Position numbers and translations under genes: made by a program. Positions 1-12,200 of a stretch of 64,000 bases of DNA are shown piece after piece. Origin of the DNA: Gonatopus flavifemur (Eukaryota > Arthropoda > Insecta > Hymenoptera > Dryinidae); contig JAFFJZ010000009.1 of the NCBI GenBank assembly GCA_018340375.1, positions 14,710,501 to 14,774,500 of the forward strand, in the 5' to 3' direction. Every line of letters begins with the position of its first letter. The first letter of the stretch is position 1. The notes beneath the pieces are model-generated. The model was given only the letters and a program-made list of their open reading frames with translations. It ran no database searches and was not told where the DNA came from.

Positions 1-665
1 CTTGGAAAAGAATTCTTCGTGTGCTTTCTGGAGTTGGGGATGTTAGGAGAGGTACGCAGCCCCACAAACACGATTGCAGGCGTTTTGAAGGACCAGTAAC
101 GGCGCTTCACTGGCATTGCGGGGCCATCAGCGGCCCATTGAAACGCCAGTAATCATCGTTTGTAGGGAGCATTTTGGAGACACAGTCATACATGATGGAT
201 TTTTAGGACTCTCGTCGTATATCAGGCAGTTCGAGGACTTATGTCATGTGTACTCCACATTTTGAGGACTCTGTTATACATTACGCATTTTGAAGACTCT
301 CTGATATACCACACAGTTTGAGGACTCATGTCCCAGGTACGCCGCATTTCGGGGACTTTGTCATACATTACGCATTTACAGGACTTCCTGATTTATCACG
401 GAGTTTCAGAACTCTCGGAAATATATACAAATTTTATGCACCGGAGGCACATTGAGGAATTTGTCCCAAACATCATCGGAAGGTAATATCGATATCCTTC
501 GAACATTTTCTGGAACATTGGAATGTTCTCAAAATGGTTCTAGATGTTCAAAAAACGTAACATGTATATACCAGGGACATGCAAATGTTCGCCTTGCTCT
601 GATTCGTGTTCTCATGGAATGTTTATAACACATTTGAAATGAAAATTTAATCATAAACCAAATCG
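1..665 (-). repeat. Inverted fragment of dispersed repeat family R
   Basis: Bases 1-180 resemble the reverse complement of about 16,840-16,960 (shared phrases around GGCCATCAGCGG and CGTTACTGGCC). Bases 180-660 resemble the reverse complement of 9,950-10,630, including the sub-repeat with TGCGTAATGTATGACAGAG. No coding signal. From 666 to 935 I see only AATTC/TTATGAA-rich sequence and no gene. Confidence 0.7.
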
Positions 666-940
666 TGCTGAATCCTTGAAAATTATTCCTTTCGAAGTGA
701 TTCCACACCGCACAGACATGTTCCAAATGAATTCCCGTTATGCCAATTCGGAAAGGATTCATGAAGAAATCTCGAGAATTCTTTATGAACTCTTTTTGAA
801 TTCCAAGGATTCAAAAAGACCTCTTTCCGGACTGTCATGACGGGGACTCTTGAAGAATCACACCAAGAATTCATAAAGAATTCCTTATGAATACATTGCG
901 GCCAGCGTGCTGTATGGGATGGAAGTGAACTGCAGTGGAA

Positions 941-1063
941 AGGCCTAGACACACAAGCACGTAAACGTGAACGTAAGAAACGGAACGCTGCGCAGATCCC
1001 GTATACGATTTCTGCGTAGCCTTCCGTTTTTTACGTTCACGTTTACGTAGTTTATGTGTCTAC
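941..1063. mobile_element. Palindromic MITE, copy 1 (AGGCCTAGACACA ends)
   Basis: Almost the whole element is one hairpin. The left arm runs AGGCCTAGACACA then ACGTAAACGTGAACGTAAG, and the right arm is its near-perfect reverse complement ending TGTGTC. A second copy lies 33 bp away at 1,096-1,225. The superfamily is unknown and I see no clear target duplication. Confidence 0.75.
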
Positions 1064-1095
1064 TTCTGAACTAGTATCGATACATTAAAATGATT

Positions 1096-1225
1096 AAGGC
1101 CTAGACACATATGCTACGTAAACGTGAACGTAAGAAACGGAAGGCTGCGCATTACGTTTTTCTCGTCTTAGCGCAGCCTTCCGTTTCTTACGTTCACGTT
1201 TACGTAGCTTGTGTGTCTAGGCCTT
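1096..1225. mobile_element. Palindromic MITE, copy 2 (AAGGCCTAGACACA ends)
   Basis: Same family as 941-1,063 but better preserved. It begins AAGGCCTAGACACA and ends TGTGTCTAGGCCTT, with arms of about 55 bp around a short GCATTACGTTTTTC loop region. No coding capacity. Confidence 0.8.
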
Positions 1226-1258
1226 TCAGGACTAAACACATAAATGAATAAGCATTTG

Positions 1259-1330
1259 ACATAAGCACAAGTGGGATGCGCAGAACCTAAAAACAGGTTC
1301 TGCGCATTCCGTTATGCCTATGCTTATGTT
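1259..1330. repeat. Short hairpin element
   Basis: ACATAAGCA...GATGCGCAGAACCT folds back on AGGTTCTGCGCATTCC...TGCTTATGT across a loop of about 6 bases. A half copy (AACCTAAAAATAGGTTCTGC then GCATTCCGTTATGC) recurs near 1,858-1,890, so this is a repeat and not a unique regulatory hairpin. Confidence 0.6.
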
Positions 1331-1578
1331 ATTTTGCGTCTTAGTGCAATCGTGTGCTTACTCCTTCACATCTGTAAAGCTTATATTACATGCGTGCGTT
1401 CGCATTCAAGTTGGTCACAGTCATAGGTCACAGCACGCGTGAGTTCCTGCGCAAGATTCATCATGCCTAGGTAGCACAAAATTTCCGGTAATCCCTCACA
1501 GTCCCGAAAGTTAATTTGCCCAAAGGTGCAAAATCCCGAATTTCAGATGCCCGCCGTGCGTTAAACATCTGCGGAAAC

Positions 1579-1816
1579 CATTGAACTCTCTATAATATAT
1601 TGGAATGAGCACTCCCTAGATTCCTCACGGTCAGAGAGAAAAGTACGGAGGTACACATGACAGACGAAGATAAGGGGAATAAGGGGTCTTGAGGGAGCGA
1701 TATGGTTGCCGTGTATTCGAGAGAGAAAAAATCTTCTCGCAATAGTATGTGGCTGACCAGCCTAAACTATAGAATATCTAGGGAGTGCTCATTCCAGTAT
1801 ATTATAGAGTTCAATG
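1579..1816. mobile_element. hAT-like MITE, 238 bp
   Basis: Terminal inverted repeats start CATTGAACTCT and end AGAGTTCAATG. The element is flanked by a perfect 8-bp direct repeat GCGGAAAC (1,571-1,578 and 1,817-1,824). A second copy of the family lies at 4,799-5,034. An open frame crossing 1,702-2,082 runs through it and is not a gene. Confidence 0.85.
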
Positions 1817-2990
1817 GCGGAAACAATAGATTTCTAGTAATAGTATTTGGGTATTTGAACCTAAAAATAGGTTCTGCGCATTCCGTTATGCTTCTGCATA
1901 TTTTATTTTCCGTCTTAGTGCAATCGTGTGCTTACCCCTTTAAAGTTTCATATAAATGTGTTTTCATGCACCAAATCACCGTAGTAAAACTCGCTCAAAA
2001 TTCTCTAAAAAATTTTACGACCACCTATCCTTCCGCTCTGTTGCCGCTAGAGACGCTGTCACTACTATTAGTGGTCACGTGATCGTGTCATGTGACCTAG
2101 AAAAATGTGTGCGCCGGCGCCGATGGATCACGTGATTCATACAAATCGAGCAACAGCGCTCCAAGCAGCAGAATTGAGTGAAGTTCGGTCGTAAACCATT
2201 TTATGTTTTAATAGGTAGTTTCATTGGGAGTTTCACTACCGTGCGCCAAATCAGCGAAATCAATAACTCATTTATTGTAATTCCTTGTAGATGAAGGTAT
2301 TTTGCTAGCCATTATTTTAAAAACTGTCCGAAACAATTGAATCCACGCTTGCGCATTTAAAACCCCAAACAGGCCTATTCATACATAAGCAAAACGCGCA
2401 TGCTCGAAGTAAGACCCTACCTACCAATAAAATTCAAACTTTCATCGAGTCTTCCAATAGAATTCGCTCGCATTGCACTTTGACAGTGCATTTTCGCTAG
2501 GAAATTGATTCATATAATGCATCTATCACTCATTCAAAAGAATAGTTGAGAATTATCATTCATGAACATACATTAGCTCATCAATGCTCAAGTAGATAAA
2601 ATAAAATTTGATTAATACAAAATTCGAGTAACATACATTTATTGGTTTATAATGAATCATTTTTTTGAATAAAGTAAGTTGAATGTTTTAAAGGATTAAA
2701 CTGGAGAGAGTAATATTCATTTCAAAAAGATTAAAAAGTGAGAGAAAATTGGAACCAACTTTGATAGAAAAAAAAGGTTCTTCTGAACCATCAACATAAA
2801 ATTTTTTGAAATAATCTACATATATGTATATTCCAGCATCTTCTATAGATCATTATCATATGAAAGGTCTATTATTATATGTTTATATATATATTTTTTT
2901 TCATGACATAATATTGATATATTATATAACATATAGGTATATATTAGAGCTGTGCATAGTACGAGTCTATTCTGTTAATCACATAAGCGA

Positions 2991-3208
2991 TCACTTTGTT
3001 TTATAATCGGGTGATTTCTTGAGCTGATTGTGCAGCCACGTTTTCACTTGAGCTGGAGAACGGTTTAAATTATGATTCCTAATCATCAATTGGATCTCCT
3101 TCAACGTAGGTAATGATTTTTTGTTCAACTTTTCTTGGAATGCATTCAATACGACCTCTTTTTCAGTTTCAGTCCAACGTCTCCTCTTTGTTTTCCCATA
3201 TGGAGAAG
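2991..3208 (-). CDS. Exon 10, SANT/Myb-like C-terminal domain with stop
   Basis: The acceptor is TTTTCGTAG|CT, and 72 codons end with TGA at 2,991. The peptide starts SPYGKTKRRRWTETEKEV and includes LPTLKEI, RSPAQVKTWLHNQ and a Lys-rich tail. This tryptophan-spaced helical pattern is typical of the SANT/Myb-like tail of animal Crypton-type recombinase proteins. A minus-strand AATAAA lies about 350 bp downstream (2,638-2,643) and could serve polyadenylation. It could instead be the orphan 3' end of a second gene copy. Confidence 0.6.
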
Positions 3209-6200
3209 CTACGAAAATAGAAACATCAAAGAGAGATTAGTAGTGAAACGAGACTCAAATATTTTGAGATACAGAGGGAAAAACTACCAAAATGTGGTTT
3301 TCTGATAAAACTATATCTCTTCGAAAAAAACGAGTTCATCTGCGGGAAAATCTCTGAGAGTTTATAATGAGGTTAAATACAAGTGATATACATTTTTCAG
3401 TAGATTGTGAGATACGGGCATATTGGCCCCAAAGCTCCACCGAATCTCATTGAAACGATCGATTCTCATGGATTCTAATACAAAAAATTAAATCGAACCT
3501 ATTAAAAATTGATTTTCAATGAGTTTGAATGAGTGTACTGGATTTGAATCAATCAACTAATTGATTCAATGAGATTCTTCAAGCAGGCAAATGCATTGAA
3601 TGTCGTTAATTGTTTTGATTCCAATGTTTTTAATTATCTCTAAATTACAGAATGTACTCAATGATGCTGAAAACTTACTGGATCGACGACGACATTTTCC
3701 CAACAGAGTAGACTTCGATTTTGTACCTGAAAAGTAGATAGAATTCAATCATCCGAATTCCATTTTTTTTTCAAGTGATTCAAATTTCTTGGAAAATCTC
3801 CCAGTCATAGATATTTTGAGATCCTAGATCACGGTCGTATATACAGGTCGCTAAACTCCCGTGGTGGGGGGCGAGACCCTTACAGCAACTAATGGTGGTT
3901 CTTTTTACAGCCTCAAGATGGCGTTGTATGTATCGAAAGGGTATGTTTTGAAAATTAAAATGTAACCTTGAAGATTCATTTGACTGTCATCATAAGAACA
4001 TCAGGGTTAGAGTACATCTATTAATCTCAGCTTCTAGACTTGATTCCAATTTTGCTCACTTAAATTCTTTGACAGAGTTTAAATAACAATCTATTGATTT
4101 CAGTAACTCAATTCAACTAACTACTGGTTATTATTACAACATAAAATTTTCAAATGAATCCATCTTCGCATTTACACAAAATGAAAAGATGTGTGATGTC
4201 ATCGCACAATATGCAATAAACTTGAAAGAAACATATTGATAATCGACGTATGTATGTTTTCCAGGTGTTACTCTGAGAAAATCAATGAAAATTCTGGGGT
4301 TTTGAGTTCCTTGGTGAAATCATAGGGAGCAATTTTTCACACGTTATTTTGGTTTATATCAATAATTTTGGAACTACTAAAATAAGAGGTTTTAATTATT
4401 AACTATGTGTAAACTATTATCCTTGGTAAAAATCGTTTGAAGCTTTCAAATTACTGATATTATTCTTATTGCCAACAAGCAATACATGCAATGTGGCATA
4501 AATCTTGTTCATGCATAGGTTATAGTCTGATTTTCTCAATAAATACCCTTTATCGACATACAGAACCAACTGGTGGTCATTTTTTGTACTATGAAATGCA
4601 TCAGTAAGGGTCGCGCCCCCCACCACGGGAGTTTTGCGACCTGTATATACGACCGTGTCCTAGATAATGGATTATTCATTAGGAAATTTTGAAAATCTTT
4701 CATTATAAAATAGGAAATATTTGTGATTTTATAATACTTGTGAATGAGGTAGTATGCAGAATACCCGAACGACAATGTGCCCGACCGTACGTAGAGCCTA
4801 TTGAACTCTATAACATACTGGAATGCGCACTTCCTCGATTTTCTATAGTATAGACCGGTCAGAGGGAGAGGTAAATGTTGGGCGCATGGTATCCGCGTTC
4901 TAACAAATGCATTTTAGAGAGAGGGAGGAAATATGTTGGGAGAGTCGTATTCCCGCTTGCTCATGCAATAAACTATATCACTCTGACCGGGCCAATCTAG
5001 GGAGCGCTCATTCCAGTATGTATAGAGTTCAATGGTAGGGCCCGACTGGCGTTAGTCCGACTGCTCCTTAGGGCGGGTTTCACCAACTCGGTTCAATGTT
5101 AAACTTGGTTAAATCCCAGTTCAACCAAGTTTAAACTTGGTTTAATCCTAGTTAAACTTGGTTTAAATAAGATTTAACCAAGTTTAACTTTGAACTGAGT
5201 TGGTGAAACCGGCCCTTAACCCGACTGGCGTTAGCCCGACTGCAACGTGATAGGCTGGTTCAGGGGAATCAGCCTATTACAGTCCGGTCGGGCTAACGCC
5301 AGTCGGGCTACCGCCAGTCGGGCTCTACGTATGGTCGGGCACATTTTCGTTCGGGTACTCTGCATACTACCGTGAATGAAAGGTAGCATCTCAATACCCC
5401 AAATGCTCTTTATTCCGGAATTCAATGTCCTGAAATTCACTGATTGGTTGATTCCTAGTAACTCACTAGAGATTCCCTAGGGATTGCTCAATCATCGAAT
5501 TTCGGGCAATTGAACTTTCGGAATATATTTCTCCAGGACATTCAATTTCGGGATAAAGCCCATTCGGGGTATTGAGATACTACCGAATGAAAGTTAAATC
5601 AATATATATGATGAGATATCAGTTATACAAACTATGAAAAGTGAGTGGGAAAAAGGCCAGACATTATAATTATTATAACAAATGAACATTGAAGAGCTCT
5701 GAATTTGTTTTCAAAGTATAAAATCTTAAATCCCTTAAGGTGAAATTACATGCGTGCGTTTGCTGCATTCGATTTCATTAGATCAAAGGAGAAGTCCTGG
5801 GGGAAAACATCTTACCTCTTCTTTCATCTAATGATGTATGCAGCAAACGCACGCATGTAATAGAGGCTTTAAGGTGAAACTACATGCGTGCGTTTGTCGC
5901 ATGCGATGTCATTAGATGAAAAGAGAAGTCCTAGGGGAAAACACTTCACTTCTTTTTTCTGATGATGTCGCATGCAACAAACGCACGCCAGAGCTGCGAG
6001 ATAAGCTCCGAACTGAGGGGAAGAGTATCCCCCACCACTATGCCATATATTTACGAACATATGTAGTGGTGCACCAACACATACGTTACATGTATATATG
6101 GCATAGTGGTGGGGGATACTCTTCCCCTGAGTTCGGAGCTCATCTGGCAGCTCTGACGCACGCATGTAATATAAGCCTTCTCAAATTGCGTGATACATCA

Positions 6201-9200
6201 GAGAGTCCTCAAAATTCGCGATGTACATCAGAGTCCTCAGAATGCGGTGTACCTCCGACACAGAGTTCCCAACAAAATCATAGTACACGACGTTGATTGC
6301 TCAATTCTATTAGATTAATCAATCATATCTTCGATTCTGTGAGAATTGACCAATGGATAAAGTGTACTATAATTTCGTTGGGAACTCTGCTCTGACACGA
6401 CCCCAGTAGAAATGGCACAAGTTTTTCCCTATGACCGATAAGGCACTAACGAGGAAAACCTAATTAGGGAAGACAAGCAACGCGCTTGTCAGTAACTCGT
6501 AAGTTAGATCCAACTAGCATTGATCAAACAAAACTAATGAGCTACTCAAAATAATTTGAAGAATCAGACTAATGAATATCCTGTTGAAACCATCACCCAT
6601 AATGATCAGTTCTCATTCCCAGTATAAATGGACAAATGCACTTTTCAATCTTGAAAAATGCATTTGTCAATGAAAAACATATTTTTCCCTCTTTTTGTCA
6701 GGAATTACAGTATATTTGATGATTTGACGTTAGGAACAAAATTGGAACATCAATACGGGTATATTTGATACCACCTTATCAGAACAGACGAGAGTTCATA
6801 CCATTGATATAACGTGAACATCCAAATGTCTGTTTCAAACAGGTAGCAGTTACATCACAAAGCTTCATACATAATTTTCATATCATAGGTACATCAGAAG
6901 TCCTGTGATGTAACTGATCCCTGTTTGCAGCGGACATTTGAATATTTTTGTGATATCATTGCTTCATGAAAGGCTCTGTTACATCACTGGTTCTTTCTCC
7001 TCTAGTGGGAGAAGCGCGAATGATATTTGATCCATTTTCAAACTTGATGCAATGCGAATCCTTTCCATTCCATCTATACTCTAAGTGAAGAGGTACAGTG
7101 ATGACTATGACATAGTATATCCTATGACAGTTCTATTCCTCTTTCATAGCTGGGCGAAGAGACAAAGTTATCGGATTTTATGGAGGAATGTACTTTCAGT
7201 CTCACTTTTTCCCCCTTCTGGTGATTTCTCTAGGGGTCTTCAAGTGAAATATAATGATGATTGCTTTCAATCAACAATTTGTTTGGAGTTAAATGACAAA
7301 CCACTTTGGTGGAATGAATTCTTTGTGAATGAGAATTAGGTATACACAAAACATGAGTGGTTGGATAAATTGACTTGCATATTGGGAACGCAGTCAGTCT
7401 CTTCGGTTACCATGAATTACTGACACCATAGATACTTATAAGAGATTGACCGTGAAAAATCACTTGGAAATAACCTCATTCATCTATACATTCAGTTATA
7501 AACAATAAGATATGAACAAATTGTTCATTCAATGTGTAAGAATCAAAATGAATTGAATACTTTCCATTTCACGTATAATTTATGGTAAAGAAGGAAATAT
7601 TCTGTGTTCGTGATTCAAAAGTCCATTTTTCTATTGGTAAAACCCTGACGCTTAATTTATAAACACATCCTTGTATTGTTTGATGGAGTTATGTAGAAAT
7701 ACCCTCTGGAAGGAAATCACAGCTACGTGTCTTTTGTACCAGTAATTCATCCTAATCAGAGTAAGAAAACTCACTGCACTTCCAATATACGAAGGACATA
7801 ATATCTCCAACGATTCATACTCATTTGCAGAAAATTTATCTCAATACACTGGCAGGTCATTTCACATCATTCACATGCGAGGAATTCATTCCAGGTCACT
7901 TGTCAAAAATCACGTGACTCCACTTCAAGTTCCCTGGTGGAAATATTTCCCCAAATTTCTCATTTTTGAAAGTTTCGGAGGAATTCGGAGAAAAAGTTAT
8001 GAAGAATATTCGCAAATCTCCGTTTTTTGACGAAATGTCCATATTTCCTCCTAAATGGTTCGAATTTCTCCGCTAATCAGAAAAAGGGAATCGAGAAGTT
8101 TGAAATGGTTCGAATGAAACATATTCGGAAGAATTTGTGATTTTTTGTCAAAAGTTGAACACTCTCTCACTAAATTTTGAAAGTAAATCATACCGATTTC
8201 CTTCGAATTTCTCCGAATTTCATCCATATATATGTTCAATATATATTAGGGAATGTTCGGAGAGAATCCGGGAAATTTTTAGAAATTGAATGCAACTATT
8301 TCCACATCTTCTCAGAAGCAAATTAGAGAGAGTCATATAAATTACTTGAATTGTTCAATCGATCCGAGTATTCCGATCTTCTCGAATTCCTCCAAATTAA
8401 TTCCTAACAAATAGAGGATTTAGTGGATTTCTAGGCATGATTTTTTGTCAGACTGAGGGAAATTCGGAGGAAATCGGATATATGTTTGAAGATTTATTGA
8501 CATGTATTTTTCAAGAAAATTCAGAGGAATTTGGATCACTCATCAACATTTGAACGCGTGATGGATTATTCCAATTGTTTTCGAATGGCTACGAAAAAAG
8601 GTGAGAAGAATCTGCCTCTCCGAAATTCTCCGAACTTTATCTACATTCAAATTTCCATACATTGGAGAATTTTCGGAGGGAATCGGGGGGATTGTCAAAA
8701 GTTGAATCCTCCTTCAGAAGTAGTTCGGAGAAATTTGCAAAAATGATCTAAATTCTTCGAAGAAAGGAATTATTCTGATTTTTCTCGAATTTCTGCAGGA
8801 ACAGGTAACATATAAAAAATTCACCAAATTTTTTGGCAAGTTGTTCTTGTTATACACTGAGGAAAAATTCGGAGAAAATCGAAAATATTTTTGAAGATTC
8901 ATTGGCATGTTTTTTTCGAGAAAATTCGGAAGAATTCGGATCACTCACCAACATTTGAACGCGAGATGGATTAATCCGATTGTCTTCAAATGGCTACGAG
9001 AGCAGGTGGAAAGGACCTGCCTCTCCGAAGTTCTCCGAATTTTATCTATATTCAAATTGCCATACATTAGGGAATTTTCGGAGAAAATCAGGGGGATTGT
9101 CAAAGGTTAAGTAGAACAGTTCCCATCCTCTCTCAGAAGTAGTTAGGAGAAATTTGGAGAAATATTCTGATTATGGAATGAATTATGTTAAGAATACGAA

Positions 9201-12200
9201 TAATTCGAAGAATACTATAATCATTTCAGAAAGAATTCGGAGAAAATCTGAACTTTTGATTGAGAAAAATCATTTGAGGCGGAGTATTTCGGAAAAATTC
9301 GCGAATTCAATATGAAGTTTAGAGAAAACCTGGATAAATCGGAGAAAATTTCGGAGTGAGTCGGAAAAGATTGGAGAAGTATTTCGATCACGAAATAAAT
9401 TACGTTGGACAAGTGAATAATTCGGCAAAACATGTGATCTTTCGAGGAGAAATTCGGGAAAAATCGGAATCTTCCGATTCGGAGAAGTGACGAGGAGCGG
9501 AGTGTTTCGGAGAAACGTCTCAATTTGGTATAAAATTCGGAGAAATTCCTGAACAAAATCGGAAAAAAAGGAGAAAAAATCGGAGAAAATTCGGAGAAAT
9601 ATTTTCATCAGGGTTATTAGTGTAAATTGATGATCTCCTGAAAAATAATAAGAATCTCAGATAAATAGTCCCAATAACACAAACTTCACAATCTGTTTTT
9701 CTGTTGATTATTCAGAATGTAACATATCTATGTCACTCTTACATGCCGTCAACTAGATTCAAAAGGAATCACATTGATTTATCACTCGCAGAACCTAAAA
9801 ATTGGAGAAAAACAACCTCGCTCAATGTGATGTATGAAAGAAATTACAAATGTTATCATTTGAAGGTATTGATACTGGTTTCATGGCAGTTTACTCCCAT
9901 CACTTTGAGATGAATAATATTCAAGGATTTGGCGCAGCTTGGTTCATCATCGAATTTCGAATTCAAATGTCTCATAAACATTCCGTATGACAACATTGAC
10001 AACACGAATCAGAGCGACACGAACATCCGTAGGTCCCTGGTATGTACAGGTTAGGTTTTTGGGACTTTCAGGAACATTTTGGGCACATTCCAATTTTCCA
10101 TAAAATGTTCGAAGCATGTTGATAGTAACTCCCGATGCTGTTTGGCACGAATTCCTCAATATGCCTCCGGTGCATAAAATTCATAGACATTTTGAAGAGT
10201 TCTGAAACTTCGCGGTGAAACAAGAACAGGGATGCCAGGAAAATTATGATACATGGCGTTGACTGGTCAATTCTGATAGAAATGACGATTTGATTGGTTA
10301 ATCTGGAAGAACTGATCAATCAGCATTGCGTAGCATAATTTTTCTGGCATTCCTAATCAGGAAGTCCTGAAAATGCGTAATATATGACAGAGTCCTCGAA
10401 ATGCGGCGTACTTTTGACATGAGTCCTCAAAGTCCGTGGTATATCAGAGAGTCCTCAAAATGCGTAATATATGACAGAGTCCCCGAAATGCGGTGTACTT
10501 CTGACACGAGTTCTCAAACTGCGTGATACATCAGAGAGTCCTCAAAATTCGCGATGTATATCAGAGTCCTCGAAATGCGGCGTACTTTCGACATGAGTCC
10601 TCAAAGTCCGTGGTATATCAGAGAGTTCTCAAAATTAGGGGTGGCCGCAAGACCAAGACTAGTCTTGGTCTTGTCTTGTCTCGTTTTGATTCTCGAGACA
10701 AGACCAAGACGAGACCATCGGACTCGAGATTCGAGACAAGACCAAGACTGCACTGAGTGTTGATCAAGAGTCTTGTGGTCTCGAAAGTAAAAATGTAATT
10801 TTCATTTATCGAAATATAAGTTAATGTGGAGCATATAGTCACATAAAATTTCGCAGAAATTCTTTAATAAGAGAATTACCCTGCTGCAAACTGCTGTTGA
10901 AAACGCGCAAGATTTCGAACAGTATCAGTCAGTATCTGAGCGTTTCTGCGAGTACGGCTGCCAAGGAAAATGAGTGCAGATTGAGAAAGAAGCAGTTCCT
11001 GACAGCATTTGTGATTTTCAGAAACAAACAGGATGCACAAGCTTGAAAAATATCAGTTCCTTGCAGCAATCGTGATATAATGAAGAATGATTAGACTGAG
11101 AATGGAATGACTGTCTGAAATGTTGATAGCTGTAAAACGTATCCTGAACAATAAGTTGATTCATAGCATTAGACTGTATGTGGTTGGAGAAGCTGTTCGG
11201 AAATTCAATTGAAACTGAAAGGATTCACATGTTGAACCACCAGTCTGTTCTTATACGCTGTTACAGATCGAATAACTGAACGAATCAATCCGAATTTTCA
11301 GAAGAATACTTACTGAACGTTTCCGATGGTACCAGCTGAAGTAAAATCATCACGTTGCATACCGGTTGAGAAAAATGAATGATTTATTGAATGTGAGAGT
11401 TTCTGAAGGAGAATACGGTTTGAAATGTTCGTGGACTTAGACAGGTTTTACATGTTAAACAATAAGTGTGCTCTTATACGCATTTACGGATCCAATATAT
11501 GAACGAATCAATCCGAATTTCGAGAAAAAAGGTTGTTGAACGTATTCGATGGTATCAGCTGAAAGAAACTCATCATGTTGCATGACGGTTGGGTAAAATA
11601 AATGATTTATTGAATGTGAGAGTTTCTGACGGAGAATACGGTTTGAAATGGTTGCGGGCTTTGATAGGTTTCACATGTTAAACAATAAGTGTGCTCTTGA
11701 ACGCTATTACGGATCCAATATCTGAACGAATCAATCCGGATTCCGAGAGTAGAAATTATTGAACGTTTCCGATGGTATCAGCTGAATGAAAATCATCACG
11801 TTGCATACCGGTTGAGAAAAATAAATGAATTATTGAATGTGAGAGTTTCTGAAGGAAAATACGGTTTGAAATGTTCGTGGACTTAGACAGGTTTTACATG
11901 TTAAACAATAAGGGTGCTCTTATACGTATTTACGGATCCAATATATGAACGAATCAATCCGAATTTCGAGAAAAAAGATTGTTGAACGTATTCGATGGTA
12001 TCAGCTGAAAGAAACTCATCATGTTGCATGACGGTTGGGTAAAATAAATGATTTATTGAATGTGAGAGTTTCTGACAGAGAATACGGTTTGAAATGTTTG
12101 CGGGCTTTGATAGGGTTCACATGTTAAACAATAAGTGTGCTCTTGAACGCTATTACGGATCCAATATCTGAACGAATCAATCCGGATTCCGAGAGTAGAA

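Larger units (their letters stand above)
4748..5371. mobile_element. hAT-like element with two nested MITEs, 624 bp
   Basis: Terminal inverted repeats GGTAGTATGCAGA...TCTGCATACTACC extend about 45 bp. A perfect 8-bp duplication GTGAATGA lies at 4,740-4,747 and 5,372-5,379. The inside was hit by two further MITEs (4,799-5,034 and 5,071-5,215). A shorter relative sits at 51,996-52,132. Confidence 0.9.
6182..10635. repeat. Large non-coding repeat family R, copy 1 (left part)
   Basis: Both edges carry sub-repeats of the form GAGTCCTCAAAATGCG...ATGACAGAGTCC. The body (6,405-7,460, then 9,700-10,060) recurs at 24,030-25,038 and inside 25,040-28,566. There is no protein-coding signal. It is interrupted at 10,636 by a 12.8-kb insertion and resumes at 23,413. 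It also contains a 110-140 bp hairpin insertion near 10,210-10,355 with GGATGCCAG-type ends. Confidence 0.7.

Noticed and set aside
5869..6296. 98- and 126-codon frames on opposite strands
   Set aside because: They mirror each other because the DNA is a nested palindrome of two MITEs.
9221..9608. Overlapping 111-112 codon frames on the minus strand
   Set aside because: They lie in TTCGGAGAAA simple repeats, which keep two frames open at once; the peptide is low-complexity.
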